From positions 1,178,001-1,242,000 of the forward strand of contig NZ_OW235315.1 in assembly GCF_934924865.1 (NCBI RefSeq): 64,000 nucleotides of DNA, read 5' to 3'. Numbering within the stretch: position 1 is the first letter of the stretch; every line of letters starts with the position of its first letter. Made by a program: the position numbers and the translations under genes. This DNA comes from Tepidibacter aestuarii (GTDB lineage: Bacteria; Bacillota; Clostridia; Peptostreptococcales; Peptostreptococcaceae). The notes below the pieces were generated by a model. That model was not told where the DNA came from and did no database searches. It was given only the letters and a program-made list of their open reading frames with translations. Shown one piece after another: positions 32,824-43,135 of the stretch.

Positions 32824-34029
32824 ATGGCTACAATAGTTCAGAAATACGGTGGAACTTCTGTAGGAAGTATAGATAGAATGAAAGATATTGCAAAAAGAGT
32901 GATAGATCAAAGAGAAAAAGGAAATGATGTAGTAGTTGTAGTTTCTGCTATGGGCAAAAGTACTGATAGACTTGTTGAAATGGCTAAAGAAATTTCACAA
33001 AATCCATGCAAGAGAGAGTTAGATATGCTTATGTCTACAGGAGAACAAGTGTCTATTTCATTACTATCAATGATATTTAAGGAACAAGGATACAATTCAA
33101 TATCACTAACTGGTTTTCAAGCAGGAATAAAAACAGAAGGACTGCATACTAAAAATCGTGTTGCAGAAATTAATATTGATATTATAAAAAAACATTTAAA
33201 AGAGGGAAAAATAGTTGTTGTAGCGGGTTTTCAAGGTATAAACGAAAATGGTGATATAACTACTTTAGGAAGAGGCGGATCAGATACTACAGCGGTTGCT
33301 TTAGCTGCTAAACTTAATTGTACTTGCGAAATATATACTGATGTAGAGGGAATTTATGCTGTTGACCCTAGATCTTATTCGAATGCTAAAAAATTAGACT
33401 ATATAAGTTATGAGGAGATGATGGAATTGTCAAGCTTAGGAGCTGGAGTAATGGAGACAAGAGCAGTTGAAATTGGATTTAAGTATAATATACCTATTTA
33501 TGTAGCACTGAATAAAGGAAATAAAAGAGGAACTTATATAAAGGAGTATGATGAAAATATGGAGCAAAAAGTAATAACAGGTCTTACGACTACTGATGAT
33601 GTTTTGATGATTACTATTAATAATGTTTTATATAATTGTAAAAATATAGCAACTATATTTGACAAATTATCACAAAGTAATGTTAATGTAGATATGATAA
33701 GTCAAACAGCACCTAATGATGGATATGTAAATGTTTCTTTTACAACATCTAAAGATGATATATATATTATTCATGATGTAATAAATGAATTGAAAAAAGA
33801 AATGAAAGATATAGAAATATCTGAGGAGGCTAGTATAACTAAGATATCTGTTGTTGGAATAGGCATGATGAATCAATCAGGAGTTGCAGCTAAGATGTTT
33901 AAAATATTTGCAGATAATGATATTGAATTTAAGCAAGTTACAACTTCTGAGATAAGCATATCTTATACTATAAATTCAAGTGACAAGGGAAAAGCAATAA
34001 CTGTAATAGCAAAAGAATTTGATTTATAA
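32824..34029 (+). CDS. lysC: Aspartate kinase
   Basis: This 401-residue enzyme catalyses the first committed step of the aspartate family (aspartate to aspartyl-phosphate). The kinase domain shows KYGGTSVGS (7-15), MSTGEQVSISLLS and FQGINENGDITTLGRGGSDT. Two C-terminal ACT domains (about 265-401) would allow allosteric feedback, with lysine or threonine as usual effectors. The start follows AAAGGGGGC. It is 21 bases downstream of lysA. Confidence 0.97.
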   Translation: MATIVQKYGGTSVGSIDRMKDIAKRVIDQREKGNDVVVVVSAMGKSTDRLVEMAKEISQNPCKRELDMLMSTGEQVSISLLSMIFKEQGYNSISLTGFQAGIKTEGLHTKNRVAEINIDIIKKHLKEGKIVVVAGFQGINENGDITTLGRGGSDTTAVALAAKLNCTCEIYTDVEGIYAVDPRSYSNAKKLDYISYEEMMELSSLGAGVMETRAVEIGFKYNIPIYVALNKGNKRGTYIKEYDENMEQKVITGLTTTDDVLMITINNVLYNCKNIATIFDKLSQSNVNVDMISQTAPNDGYVNVSFTTSKDDIYIIHDVINELKKEMKDIEISEEASITKISVVGIGMMNQSGVAAKMFKIFADNDIEFKQVTTSEISISYTINSSDKGKAITVIAKEFDL

Positions 34030-34039
34030 AATAAAATTG

Positions 34040-34056
34040 TTACTTTTGAAAAGTAA
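34040..34056 (+). other. Short hairpin between lysC and asd
   Basis: TTACTTTT-G-AAAAGTAA is a perfect 8-bp inverted repeat followed by TATATTTTAATTTT, eleven bases after the lysC stop. It may be a weak internal terminator or a processing site in the 133-base lysC-asd gap. Confidence 0.4.
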
Positions 34057-34162
34057 TATATTTTAATTTTAAAGTTATAAGTAATAGAAAATGATTTTAT
34101 GGAATTAGAGGCTAATAGCCATAATTATATAGTTAAATAAAATTGTAAGAGGGGGAATAAAA

Positions 34163-35161
34163 ATGAAAAAAGTAAATGTTGCTGTAGTTGGAGCTACTGG
34201 AATGGTAGGAAGAACATTTTTGAAAGTTTTAGAAGAAAGAGATTTTCCTATAGAAAATCTATATTTAATGGCATCAAAAAGATCAGCTGGCAATACTGTT
34301 AATTTTAAAGGAAAAGATTACATAATTGAAGAATTAAGTGAGAGTTCTTTTGATAAAGATATAGATATTGCTTTATTTTCTGCTGGAGGAGAACTTAGTA
34401 AAAAATATGCTCCAATAGCTAAAGAAAAAGGAGTGGTTGTAGTAGATAATAGTAGTGCTTGGAGAATGGATAAAGATATTCCACTAGTGGTTCCTGAAGT
34501 TAATCCGGAAGATGTCAAAAAACATAATGGAATAATAGCAAATCCTAACTGTTCAACTATTCAAGCGGTAGTACCTTTAAAAGCATTACATGATAAATTT
34601 AAAATCAAAAGAATAGTTTACTCAACATATCAAGCTGTTTCTGGATCTGGAGTCAGAGGCATTATGGATTTAGAAGAAGGCTTAAAAGGAAATGAAAATA
34701 AACTATACCCTCATCCTATAGCGTATAATGCTCTACCTCATATAGATGTATTTATGGATAATGGATATACAAAAGAAGAAATGAAAATGATAGATGAAAC
34801 TAAGAAAATATTAAATGATTATGATCTTAAAATAACTGCTACAACAGTAAGAGTTCCAGTGTTATATAGTCATAGTGAATCTGTTAATGTAGAATTTGAA
34901 AAAGAATTTGAAGTTGAAGAAGTATTTAATACTTTGAAAAATACTGAAGGAGTAGTTGTTGTTGATAATCTAAAAGAAAATAAATATCCTCTAGCAACAG
35001 ATGTTGAAGGAAAAGATGAAGTATATGTTGGAAGAATCAGAAGAGATTTTAGTGTAAACAATGGGATTAACATGTGGGTAGTTGCTGATAACATAAGAAA
35101 AGGTGCTGCAACTAATACAGTTCAAATAGCTGAGCTTTTAGTAAAATATAATTTAGTATAG
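34163..35161 (+). CDS. asd: Aspartate-semialdehyde dehydrogenase
   Basis: This 332-residue NADPH enzyme reduces aspartyl-phosphate to the semialdehyde, the branch point to lysine and threonine/methionine. The N-terminal nucleotide loop is [20 protein letters not shown]. The catalytic Cys130 sits in [13 protein letters not shown]. The phosphate-binding NSSAWRMD and the C-terminal [12 protein letters not shown] and GRIRRD segments are typical. The ATG follows AGAGGGGG. Confidence 0.97.
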   Translation: MKKVNVAVVGATGMVGRTFLKVLEERDFPIENLYLMASKRSAGNTVNFKGKDYIIEELSESSFDKDIDIALFSAGGELSKKYAPIAKEKGVVVVDNSSAWRMDKDIPLVVPEVNPEDVKKHNGIIANPNCSTIQAVVPLKALHDKFKIKRIVYSTYQAVSGSGVRGIMDLEEGLKGNENKLYPHPIAYNALPHIDVFMDNGYTKEEMKMIDETKKILNDYDLKITATTVRVPVLYSHSESVNVEFEKEFEVEEVFNTLKNTEGVVVVDNLKENKYPLATDVEGKDEVYVGRIRRDFSVNNGINMWVVADNIRKGAATNTVQIAELLVKYNLV

Positions 35162-35175
35162 AAAGGGTGATTTTA

Positions 35176-36069
35176 ATGTTATTTAAAGGTTCTGGTGTTG
35201 CTTTAGTTACTCCTTTTAAAGATGGAAATATAGATTTTAACAAGTTAGAAGAAATTATTGAATACCATATAAAAGAAAAAACAGATGCTTTAATTGTATG
35301 TGGTACTACTGGTGAAGCATCTACAATGACTGATGAAGAACAATTAGCAACTATAAAATTTGTAGTTAAAAAAACAAATAAAAGAATTCCTATAATAGCA
35401 GGAACGGGATCAAATAGTACAACTCATTCAATACATTTAAGCAAAAAAGCTGAAGAGTATGGAGTTGATGGTCTTTTAGTTATAACTCCATACTATAATA
35501 AAGCTACTCAGAAGGGACTTATAGCCCACTTTGAAGCCATTGCAAATTCAGTAAATATACCTATTATAGTTTATAATGTACCAGGAAGAACAGGCGTTAA
35601 TATAAATCCTTCAACACTTGCTCAAATTGCTAAAATTGAAAATATAGTAGCAGTTAAAGAAGCAAGCGGAGATATATCTCAAGTTGCTGAAATGGCAAGG
35701 GTTTGCCCAGAAGGTTTTGGAATATACTCTGGAAATGACGATATGATTCTACCTTTATTATCTTTAGGTGGAATTGGTGTGATTTCGGTAGTTGCTAATA
35801 TATGTCCTAAAGATACTCATGATTTAGTAGCTAAATACTTTGATGGAGATATAGAAGGATCTAGAAAATTACAACTTGATATGAAAAGTTTAATAGATGC
35901 TTTATTTATAGAAGTAAACCCTATTCCTATTAAAACTGCTATGAATTTATTGGGATTTGAAATGGGAACTCTTAGACTTCCACTTGTTGAAATGAGTTCT
36001 GATAACTTAGAAGTACTAAAGAAAGAATTGATAAATTATGGATTTAAATTAGGAGGATCAAATGATTAA
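35176..36069 (+). CDS. dapA: 4-hydroxy-tetrahydrodipicolinate synthase
   Basis: This 297-residue class I aldolase condenses pyruvate with aspartate semialdehyde. The Schiff-base lysine is K161 in AVKEASGDI, the same number as in E. coli Dap[28 protein letters not shown] and [11 protein letters not shown] are family hallmarks. The ATG at 35176 follows AAAGGGTGAT; an in-frame GTG at 35167 belongs to that site. It overlaps dapB by eight bases. Confidence 0.98.
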   Translation: MLFKGSGVALVTPFKDGNIDFNKLEEIIEYHIKEKTDALIVCGTTGEASTMTDEEQLATIKFVVKKTNKRIPIIAGTGSNSTTHSIHLSKKAEEYGVDGLLVITPYYNKATQKGLIAHFEAIANSVNIPIIVYNVPGRTGVNINPSTLAQIAKIENIVAVKEASGDISQVAEMARVCPEGFGIYSGNDDMILPLLSLGGIGVISVVANICPKDTHDLVAKYFDGDIEGSRKLQLDMKSLIDALFIEVNPIPIKTAMNLLGFEMGTLRLPLVEMSSDNLEVLKKELINYGFKLGGSND

Positions 36070-36808
36070 AGTTATAGTTAATGGTTCTCTTGGAAAAATG
36101 GGAAAAGTTTTGACAGATTTAATAATGGAAGATGATGATTTTGAATTAGTTGCAGGAGTATCTAAATACAAAAATGATAATATAAATTATCCTATATACT
36201 CTAATATAGTAGATGTAAAAGAAAAAGCAGATGTTGTTATTGATTTTTCAAAACCTGAAAGTTTAAAAGATTTAATATCTTATTCTAAAAGTACAAAAAC
36301 TCCTTTAGTTATTGCTACTACTGGGTATAGTGATGAAGAGCTTAATATGATAGAAGAAACATCTAAAGAAGTTTCTGTATTCCACAGCTCTAATATGTCA
36401 ATTGGAGTGAATTTAATATTAAAGCTGGTAGAAATTTCAGCTAAGGCTTTAACTAATTTTGATATAGAGATAATTGAAAAACATCATAATAAGAAAGTAG
36501 ATGCTCCTAGTGGGACTGCTTTAATGATAGCTAGTGAAATACAAAAGGTTTTAAATAATGAATTTAATTATGGAAGACATGGTAAAAATGCGAAAAGAAA
36601 AGAAAATGAAATAGGAATACATGCAGTAAGAGGTGGAACTATAGCAGGAGACCACTCTGTAGTATTTGCTGGAAAAGATGAAATAGTAGAACTTAATCAT
36701 ATAGCTTTATCAAAAGAAATATTTGCACAAGGTTCACTAAAAGCAGCTAAATTTATTGTGAATAAAGAAAATGGATATTACAATATGAAGGATGTAGTAA
36801 GTTTGTAG
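36062..36808 (+). CDS. dapB: 4-hydroxy-tetrahydrodipicolinate reductase
   Basis: This 248-residue NAD(P)H reductase acts next in the diaminopimelate pathway. The nucleotide motif is [16 protein letters not shown]. The catalytic block is [20 protein letters not shown], and the C-terminal [15 protein letters not shown] is conserved. Its AGGAGG site lies inside the end of dapA, an eight-base overlap that implies coupling. Confidence 0.97.
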   Translation: MIKVIVNGSLGKMGKVLTDLIMEDDDFELVAGVSKYKNDNINYPIYSNIVDVKEKADVVIDFSKPESLKDLISYSKSTKTPLVIATTGYSDEELNMIEETSKEVSVFHSSNMSIGVNLILKLVEISAKALTNFDIEIIEKHHNKKVDAPSGTALMIASEIQKVLNNEFNYGRHGKNAKRKENEIGIHAVRGGTIAGDHSVVFAGKDEIVELNHIALSKEIFAQGSLKAAKFIVNKENGYYNMKDVVSL

Positions 36809-36838
36809 ATCATAAGACAATTAGGAGGTACTTTACAA

Positions 36839-37546
36839 ATGATGAAATTGACAGACCCGTATGAAATAGCAAAATTTATAAAAAGTTCCACGAAGAAAAC
36901 ACCTGTAAAAGTTTATTTAAAAGGTAAAATAAACTTTCAAGGTTGTGAAAATGTAAAAATATTTGGAGATGATAATTCTTATATACTTATTGGAGAACAT
37001 GATGTTGTAAAAAATATACTAGAAGATAATAAAGAAAATATAATAGAATATCATATGGAATTTGATAGAAGGAATTCAGCTATACCTATGTATAATTATT
37101 TATATGAAGAAGCTAGAATTGAGCCGGGTGCTGTTATAAGGGATATGGTTTCTATTGGAAAAAATGCAGTTATAATGATGGGAGCAGTTCTAAACATAGG
37201 AGCAGAAATCGGAGAAGGAACAATGATAGATATGAATGCTGTTGTAGGTGCAAGAGGAACTATAGGTAAAAATGTTCATCTTGGAGCTGGAGCTGTTGTT
37301 GCAGGAGTACTTGAGCCTCCTTCTGCAACTCCTGTTATTATAGGAGATGATGTAGTAATTGGAGCTAATGCAGTAATACTTGAAGGAGTAAAAATAGGTA
37401 AAGAAGCTGTTGTTGCAGCTGGTGCTGTTGTAACTAGTGATGTACCTGAAGGTGCAGTTGTAGCAGGATCTCCTGCTAAAATAGTAAAAATGAAAGATGA
37501 TAAAACAAAAGAAAAAACAAAACTAATGGAAGATTTAAGAGGATAA
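36839..37546 (+). CDS. dapH: Tetrahydrodipicolinate N-acetyltransferase
   Basis: This 235-residue hexapeptide-repeat acetyltransferase starts the acetylase branch of diaminopimelate synthesis. The N-terminal [13 protein letters not shown] and the left-handed helix [20 protein letters not shown] to AGSPAKIVK match Bacillus DapH/YkuQ. The length fits. The matching aminotransferase and deacetylase are not in this operon and must lie elsewhere. The start is one of two adjacent ATG codons after TTAGGAGGTAC. A terminator follows. Confidence 0.96.
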   Translation: MMKLTDPYEIAKFIKSSTKKTPVKVYLKGKINFQGCENVKIFGDDNSYILIGEHDVVKNILEDNKENIIEYHMEFDRRNSAIPMYNYLYEEARIEPGAVIRDMVSIGKNAVIMMGAVLNIGAEIGEGTMIDMNAVVGARGTIGKNVHLGAGAVVAGVLEPPSATPVIIGDDVVIGANAVILEGVKIGKEAVVAAGAVVTSDVPEGAVVAGSPAKIVKMKDDKTKEKTKLMEDLRG

Positions 37547-37566
37547 AAATTTAATTTGCATCATTA

Positions 37567-37603
37567 AAAATAACCTTAGACTTAAATGTCTAAGGTTATT
37601 TTT
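37567..37603 (+). terminator. Terminator after the lysine operon
   Basis: AATAACCTTAGAC pairs with GTCTAAGGTTATT around a six-base loop, ending in TTTTTAT. Confidence 0.88.
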
Positions 37604-37610
37604 ATATTTA

Positions 37611-37683
37611 AGCAACAGAGCCTGTTAGGACTCGTTGGCGACATGAGCCATGCATTAGCATTAAGGAAAGTTTTGGTTTATGT
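37611..37683 (+). repeat. Dispersed repeat, right-part copy (copy C)
   Basis: AGCAAC.GAGCC.GT.AGGACT continues as CTCGTTGGCGACATGAGC, ATGC.TTAGCAT and ends TTATGT, closely matching 9978-10046. Like copies A and B it lies directly after a terminator. It precedes the histidine promoter by 10 bases. Confidence 0.7.
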
Positions 37684-37693
37684 AAAAAAATAG

Positions 37694-37722
37694 TTGTGCA
37701 AAATTTATTAAGGTGTTATAAT
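37694..37722 (+). promoter_or_regulatory. Sigma-A promoter of the histidine operon
   Basis: TTGTGC (37694-37699), a 17-base spacer and a consensus TATAAT (37717-37722). The transcript would start near 37729 and carry a leader of about 300 bases. Confidence 0.8.
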
Positions 37723-37789
37723 ATGAATAACAATTTAACGGTTTAGCGTGATAAAGTGATAAAGCGAAATTATGAAAGGGGTACTTAAC

Positions 37790-37858
37790 ATGAAGAATTT
37801 AGTTTTAGTAAAATCAAATTTAAATTTAAGACATCATCATAGATTTGAGGATTTGTAA
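37790..37858 (+). CDS. Histidine operon leader peptide
   Basis: This 22-codon ORF starts MKNLVLVKSNLNLR and continues HHHRFEDL. The ATG follows GAAAGGGG with good spacing. Three consecutive His codons (37832-37840) sit shortly before the stop, where a ribosome short of charged His-tRNA would stall. It lies between the his promoter and a terminator upstream of hisZ, the layout of a leader-peptide attenuator. The peptide itself presumably has no function. Confidence 0.85.
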   Translation: MKNLVLVKSNLNLRHHHRFEDL

Positions 37859-37994
37859 TAATGAGCTAAAAATAGTTCATAGATACAAGTCCTAGTTATG
37901 TTACAAAAAATATAGGATTTATATCTATGATGGTTTAATATAATTCTTCACAATATTAAAAAGCCATGTAGGTATATACCTATATGGCTTTTTA
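37848..37994 (+). promoter_or_regulatory. Histidine attenuator: competing stems and terminator
   Basis: Segment 1 (37848-37856, AGGATTTGT, overlapping the end of the leader ORF) can pair with segment 2 (37884-37892, ACAAGTCCT). Segment 2 with its flank (37878-37893) can instead pair with 37913-37929 (TAGGAT...TATCTATG). The terminator is AAAAAGCCATGTAGGT/ACCTATATGGCTTTTT (37958-37993, one wobble). An ATGG-TTT-AATAT segment (37930-37941) can pair with the terminator's left flank as an antiterminator. How the switches are linked is inference. Confidence 0.75.
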
Positions 37995-38028
37995 ATATTC
38001 AATAAATTATAAAAAGGTAGGGATTATA

Positions 38029-39003
38029 ATGGAATTTTTAAAAATTAAAGATGAAATAGATTATTCAAATAATAGATATAAAATAACAAGAGAAATAGAA
38101 GATATGTTTATAAATTATGGATGTATTAACATAGAACCTTCAGTTTTTGAAGACTATGATTCTTTTATTTCCGTTAACAAAAGAATAAAAAAAGAATCCA
38201 TGGTAAAGGTTTTAAATGGGAATTCAAATATTTCGATTCTAAGACCCGATATTACAATGAATATAATAAAAAATTTAATTCCAAGATGGGAAAATGATTT
38301 AAAACTTAAGTTGTTTTACAATTCCACAATTTTCAGAAATAAGACTGATTCAAATATTAAAGAATTTAGACAAATGGGTATCGAATATATAGGAGAATCC
38401 TCTATAAAAGCAGATAGAGATGTAATTGGGTTAGCTTTAAATATCTTAAAAAAATATAACAATAGTTTTATTTTAGAAATTGGAAATAGCAAGTATATTG
38501 ATGAATTATTGAAAATGATTGATTTAGAAGAAAGTACTGAAAAAGAACTAAAGAGTTTAATTTATAAAAAAAATAAGATTGAACTAATAGATTATGTGAA
38601 AAATTTAAATATAAAAAAAGAAATATGCGATTTATTATCTAATATTTTGGATTTTCAGGGAAGTATAGAAGAAATTGCAGAAAAAGCTGAGAAATTTTAT
38701 ATGAATGATGAAATGAAAAAATCTATAGACGAGCTTAAGGATTTGAAGGAGTTTATTAAAGAGTATGGATATTTAAAATATATACATTTTGATTTATCTA
38801 TGGTAGCAGAGTTAGATTATTATGAAGGTATAGTATTTAAAGGTTATTACCCAAATTCATATAGAGAAATTATAAGTGGAGGAAGATATGATTCTTTAAC
38901 AGAAGCATTTGGAGAAAACGTTCCAGCAATAGGGTTTTCAATAGATATAGATGAATTAATTAAAGTTTTCAATAAGAAAGGTGATGGAGAGTGGATTATA
39001 TAA
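38029..39003 (+). CDS. hisZ: ATP phosphoribosyltransferase regulatory subunit HisZ
   Basis: This 324-residue histidyl-tRNA-synthetase-like subunit lacks aminoacylation activity and activates short-form HisG. HisRS-like motif 2 (LKLFYNSTIFRNKTDS and FRQMGIEYIG) and motif 3 (SGGRYDSLTEAFGENVPAIG) are visible. At 324 residues it lacks the anticodon-binding domain of HisRS, which separates it from a true synthetase. The start follows AAAAGGTAGGG. It overlaps hisG by 13 bases. Confidence 0.96.
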   Translation: MEFLKIKDEIDYSNNRYKITREIEDMFINYGCINIEPSVFEDYDSFISVNKRIKKESMVKVLNGNSNISILRPDITMNIIKNLIPRWENDLKLKLFYNSTIFRNKTDSNIKEFRQMGIEYIGESSIKADRDVIGLALNILKKYNNSFILEIGNSKYIDELLKMIDLEESTEKELKSLIYKKNKIELIDYVKNLNIKKEICDLLSNILDFQGSIEEIAEKAEKFYMNDEMKKSIDELKDLKEFIKEYGYLKYIHFDLSMVAELDYYEGIVFKGYYPNSYREIISGGRYDSLTEAFGENVPAIGFSIDIDELIKVFNKKGDGEWII

Positions 39004-39620
39004 CTATAGCTCTTTCGAAAGGAAGAATAGGAAAACAAGCTAATGATGTATTTAAAAAAATAGGATTAGGAGATTGTATAGATTTAGATTCTAGAAAGCT
39101 TATATTTAAAGATGAGAAAAATAAGATTAATTTTATATATGTTAAACCATCTGATGTGGTTACATATGTAGAAAAGGGGGTCACGGATTTAGGTATAGTA
39201 GGTAAGGATACAATTTTAGAAAGTGACACTAATGTATATGAGGTTTTTGATTTAGGATTTGGGAAATGTAAATTTTCAATAGCAGGTATAAAAGGTGAAA
39301 CAGTATATAAGAACGAGGAAGTTTTAAAAGTTGCAACAAAATATCCTGGAATAGCTAAAAAATATTTTAAAGAAAGACAGCAAAGAATCGAGATAATAAA
39401 GCTTAATGGTTCTGTAGAATTAGCACCTTTAGTAGGACTTTCTGATGTGATTGTTGATTTGGTGGAAACAGGAAATACTTTAAAAGCTAATGGACTGGAG
39501 GTAATAGAAGATATGTTTGATATAAGTGCGAGATTAATATCTAATAGAGTAAGTTATAGATTTAAATTTGAGAGAATTCAAAATATTATTAAATCATTAA
39601 ATGAAAATATGGAGGGATAA
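38991..39620 (+). CDS. hisG: ATP phosphoribosyltransferase, short form
   Basis: This 209-residue catalytic subunit joins ATP and PRPP in the first step of histidine synthesis. It starts at GTG within hisZ and reads MDYITIALSKGRIGKQ. The PRPP region is DVIVDLVETGNTLKANGLEV, and DLGIVGKDTI is typical. The regulatory C-terminal domain of long-form HisG is missing, consistent with dependence on HisZ. It is followed within three bases by hisD. Confidence 0.96.
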   Translation: MDYITIALSKGRIGKQANDVFKKIGLGDCIDLDSRKLIFKDEKNKINFIYVKPSDVVTYVEKGVTDLGIVGKDTILESDTNVYEVFDLGFGKCKFSIAGIKGETVYKNEEVLKVATKYPGIAKKYFKERQQRIEIIKLNGSVELAPLVGLSDVIVDLVETGNTLKANGLEVIEDMFDISARLISNRVSYRFKFERIQNIIKSLNENMEG

Positions 39621-39622
39621 TT

Positions 39623-40903
39623 ATGATAAGAATAATAGATTCAATAAAAGATAGCGGTTTTTTAAAAAAACTTTTAGATAGAAGTCAATTTGAATTTGAA
39701 GAAGTAAACAAAGTAGTGGATGAAATTTTATTTAATGTAAGAAAAAGAAAAGATGAAGCTTTAAAAGAATATACATTAAAGTTTGACAAAGTGAAAATAA
39801 ATGATTTTCTAGTATCTCAAGAAGAAATAGATAATGCATTTAAAAATATAGCAGGTGATTTAAAAAATGATCTTTTAAAGGCCAAGGAAAATATTGAAAA
39901 ATACCACACTAAGCAGTTAAAAACATCTTATACATTACATGATGGAGAAGACATAATTTTAGGGCAAATTATAAGACCTATAGAGACTGTTGGTATATAT
40001 GTTCCGGGTGGAAGTGCAGCATATCCATCTACTGTTTTAATGAATGCAGTACCTGCAAAAATAGCTGGAGTTAAGGAAATAGTTATGATAACTCCTCCGA
40101 ACAAAGAAGGTAAGGTAAAGGATTCTATTCTTGTAGCAGCATCTATAGCTGGAGTAGATAAGATATACAAGGTAGGAGGAGCACAGGGAATAGGGGCACT
40201 TACTTTTGGAACAGAAAGTGTACCTAAGGTATCTAAAATAGTTGGTCCTGGAAATATATATGTTGCCATGGCTAAAAAGAAAGTCTCAGGATATGTAGGA
40301 ATAGATATGATTGCAGGACCTAGTGAGATTTTGATAATCGCAGATGAATATGCAAATCCAAAATATATAGCTGCTGATTTAATATCTCAAGCAGAGCACG
40401 ATGAAATGGCAGCATCAATACTTGTTACAGATTCCATAAAAATAGCGAAAAAAGTAGAAGAAGAATTAAAAATACAAGTTGAAATGCTTGAAAGAAAAGA
40501 AATAATAAAGAAATCTCTTAAAAATTATGGAGCAATAATAATAACAAATTCTATTAATGAATCAATAAAAATAGCCAATGAAGTAGCACCAGAACATTTA
40601 GAAATACTTACAAGAAATCCTTTTGACTTATATAAACAAGTAAAAAATGCTGGCGCAATATTTCTTGGAGAATTCTCTCCAGAACCATTAGGAGATTATT
40701 TTGCAGGACCAAATCATACGTTGCCTACTAGTTCAACTTCTAAATTTGCTTCACCTTTAGGTGTTGAAGATTTCTTAAAGAAAACTTCATTGATATACTA
40801 CAGCAAAGAGGCTTTAATGAAATCAAAAGATTCTATTATAAGAATTGCGGAGGATGAGGGATTAACGGCACATGCCAATTCCATAAAAGTCAGATTTGAA
40901 TAG
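39623..40903 (+). CDS. hisD: Histidinol dehydrogenase
   Basis: This 426-residue zinc, NAD-linked enzyme oxidises histidinol to histidine, the last two steps. Family motifs are YVPGGSAAYPSTVLMNAVPA, GGAQGIGALTFGTESVP, IAGPSEILIIAD, ISQAEHDEMAAS (zinc and base residues) and AGPNHTLPTSS. Length is normal. The start follows TGGAGGG, immediately after hisG. Confidence 0.98.
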   Translation: MIRIIDSIKDSGFLKKLLDRSQFEFEEVNKVVDEILFNVRKRKDEALKEYTLKFDKVKINDFLVSQEEIDNAFKNIAGDLKNDLLKAKENIEKYHTKQLKTSYTLHDGEDIILGQIIRPIETVGIYVPGGSAAYPSTVLMNAVPAKIAGVKEIVMITPPNKEGKVKDSILVAASIAGVDKIYKVGGAQGIGALTFGTESVPKVSKIVGPGNIYVAMAKKKVSGYVGIDMIAGPSEILIIADEYANPKYIAADLISQAEHDEMAASILVTDSIKIAKKVEEELKIQVEMLERKEIIKKSLKNYGAIIITNSINESIKIANEVAPEHLEILTRNPFDLYKQVKNAGAIFLGEFSPEPLGDYFAGPNHTLPTSSTSKFASPLGVEDFLKKTSLIYYSKEALMKSKDSIIRIAEDEGLTAHANSIKVRFE

Positions 40904-40914
40904 GAGGTATTAAT

Positions 40915-41967
40915 ATGGAATTAGTAAAAGAAAGTATAAAAAATTTAAAGGGATATAAGACGAATAATATTGAGTTTAAAATAAAGCTTGATGCAAATGA
41001 AGGTAAAAATATTTTACTGCAAGACATATATAAAGAAGGAATCAAATTTAATGAAGAATTTAATTTGAATTTTTATCCAGATAATGATTCATATCTTCTA
41101 AAAAAAGAAATAAAGAAATATTTAAATGTTGATATTTCAAATATTATAGCAGGAAATGGTTCTAGTGAGATGATAGAACTTGTGATAAAGACTTTTGTAG
41201 ACAAGGGTGAGATTATTTTAAGTCATATTCCTACATTTAGTATGTACTCAGTATATAGTCAAATATATTCAGCAAAATTTATAGGAGTAAAAAGCAATGA
41301 AGATTTTGGAGTAGATATAGAAAAAATAATAAAAAAAGCAAAAGAAACAAATCCTAAAGTTATATTTATATGCAATCCAAATAATCCAACAGGAAACTTA
41401 ATAAATAAAAATGATATTAAAAAACTTTTGGAAAACACAAATGGATTAGTAGTTGTAGATGAAGCTTATATGGAATTTGCAGATGGTTCAATGGTTGATG
41501 AAATCTCAAATTATGAAAATTTAATAGTTCTAAGAACCTTATCAAAGGCATTAGGACTTGCAGGTATAAGGCTTGGATATATGATAGCTAATCAAAAAAT
41601 AATAAATGTTATAAATAAGGTGAAATCACCCTATAATTTAAACTCTATTTCTCAATATATAGGAGTAAAGGCTCTTGAAAATAAAGATAAAATTTTCGAG
41701 TATATTGAACAAGTAAAAAAAGAAAGAGAAATTTTATATAAAGAGTTAGATGAAATGAAAATAAAAGCTTATAAATCTTATGCAAACTTTATATTTTTTA
41801 AATCAGATATAAAGGATTTATATAAAAAGCTTATAGATTATGGAATACTAATAAGAAAATTTTCTGATGAACTTGAAGGCTACTATAGAGTTAGTATAGG
41901 AAATAAAAGTGAGAATAGAATGTTTATCAAAATATTAAAGGAGATAATGTCAAATGAGAAAATCTAA
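40915..41967 (+). CDS. hisC: Histidinol-phosphate aminotransferase
   Basis: This 350-residue fold-type I PLP transaminase acts on imidazole acetol-phosphate. [26 protein letters not shown] and the PLP-lysine segment [17 protein letters not shown] are intact. The operon position between hisD and hisB fixes the substrate. It starts at ATG after TAGGAGG and overlaps hisB by 14 bases. Confidence 0.97.
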   Translation: MELVKESIKNLKGYKTNNIEFKIKLDANEGKNILLQDIYKEGIKFNEEFNLNFYPDNDSYLLKKEIKKYLNVDISNIIAGNGSSEMIELVIKTFVDKGEIILSHIPTFSMYSVYSQIYSAKFIGVKSNEDFGVDIEKIIKKAKETNPKVIFICNPNNPTGNLINKNDIKKLLENTNGLVVVDEAYMEFADGSMVDEISNYENLIVLRTLSKALGLAGIRLGYMIANQKIINVINKVKSPYNLNSISQYIGVKALENKDKIFEYIEQVKKEREILYKELDEMKIKAYKSYANFIFFKSDIKDLYKKLIDYGILIRKFSDELEGYYRVSIGNKSENRMFIKILKEIMSNEKI

Positions 41968-42532
41968 AGTACAAAGAAAAACTCTTGAAACTGAGGTTTT
42001 AGTAGAAATAGATTTAGATGGAAGTGGAAAAATTGATATTGATACAGGTATAGGATTTTTAGATCATATGCTTACTTTAATGGCTTTTCACGGCAATTTT
42101 GATTTGAAAGTAAAGTGTAGTGGAGATATATATGTAGATGATCACCACACAGTAGAGGATATAGGAATAACATTAGGGGAAGCTTTTATTAAGGCTTTAG
42201 GCGATAAAAAAGGAATAAAAAGATACTCAAGCCTTTACATTCCAATGGATGAAAGCTTATGCCGTATAGCTTTAGATATAAGTAATAGACCTTATTTAGT
42301 ATTTGATGTTAATTTTGAAAGAGAAAAACTTGGAAATATGGATACTCAAAATTTCAAAGAATTTTTTAAGGCTTTTGTAAATGTAGCTAAATTAACGCTT
42401 CATATTAATGTTTTATACGGAGAAAATGATCATCATAAGATAGAAGCAGTATTTAAGGCATTTTCAAGAGCATTAAATGAAGGGGTGCAAATACTTTCTG
42501 ATAAAATATCGTCATCAAAGGGGGTTTTATAG
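41954..42532 (+). CDS. hisB: Imidazoleglycerol-phosphate dehydratase
   Basis: This 192-residue manganese enzyme has the paired metal motifs [16 protein letters not shown] and, later, [16 protein letters not shown]. The [19 protein letters not shown] block is diagnostic. It is monofunctional and lacks the HAD phosphatase domain of enterobacterial HisB. That agrees with the separate PHP-type phosphatase at the end of the operon. It starts inside hisC. Confidence 0.97.
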   Translation: MRKSKVQRKTLETEVLVEIDLDGSGKIDIDTGIGFLDHMLTLMAFHGNFDLKVKCSGDIYVDDHHTVEDIGITLGEAFIKALGDKKGIKRYSSLYIPMDESLCRIALDISNRPYLVFDVNFEREKLGNMDTQNFKEFFKAFVNVAKLTLHINVLYGENDHHKIEAVFKAFSRALNEGVQILSDKISSSKGVL

Positions 42533-43135
42533 TTGAATATAATAATTGATTATGGACTTGGAAATTTAGACTCCGTATCTAGAGCATTTGAAATGGTAGG
42601 AGTAGAAACAAAAATTTCAAATAGTATAGATGAAATAAATAATGCCAACTCAATTATTTTGCCTGGAGTTGGAGCATTTAGAGATGCTATAAATTCACTT
42701 AAGGATATGGAATTAATACCGGTAATAAAAGAACATGTAGATAAAGGAAAGTTCTTAATAGGCATATGTCTAGGAATGCAGCTTCTTTATGAAAAAAGCT
42801 ACGAAAATGGAGAATATGAAGGGCTAGGTCTTATAAAAGGAAATGTTGAAAAATTAGATATAGATTTGAAAGTTCCTCATATGGGTTGGAATAATATAAA
42901 GTTTAATAAAAATGATGAAATATTGAAATATATAAATGAAGATGATTATGTGTATTTTGTACATTCTTATTATGTTAATTCTTCAAATGAAGAACTTGTA
43001 GCATATACAGACTATGGAACAACTATTCCTTCTATAGTTAGAAAAAATAATGTTTATGGTATTCAATTTCATCCAGAAAAAAGCTCTCAAGTGGGTGTAA
43101 ATATATTAAAAGCATATGGGGAGATGATAAAATGA
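42533..43135 (+). CDS. hisH: Imidazole glycerol phosphate synthase, glutamine amidotransferase subunit
   Basis: This 200-residue class I glutaminase feeds ammonia to HisF. The nucleophile lies in GICLGMQLLYE and the His-Glu pair in IQFHPEKSSQVG. It begins with TTG (MNIIIDYGLGNLDSV) after AAAGGGGG, adjacent to the hisB stop. It overlaps hisA by four bases (ATGA). Confidence 0.97.
   Translation: MNIIIDYGLGNLDSVSRAFEMVGVETKISNSIDEINNANSIILPGVGAFRDAINSLKDMELIPVIKEHVDKGKFLIGICLGMQLLYEKSYENGEYEGLGLIKGNVEKLDIDLKVPHMGWNNIKFNKNDEILKYINEDDYVYFVHSYYVNSSNEELVAYTDYGTTIPSIVRKNNVYGIQFHPEKSSQVGVNILKAYGEMIK

Noticed and set aside
37684..38028. T-box riboswitch upstream of hisZ
   Set aside because: Expected in Bacillota, but no conserved T-box antiterminator sequence is visible, while a His-rich leader peptide is.
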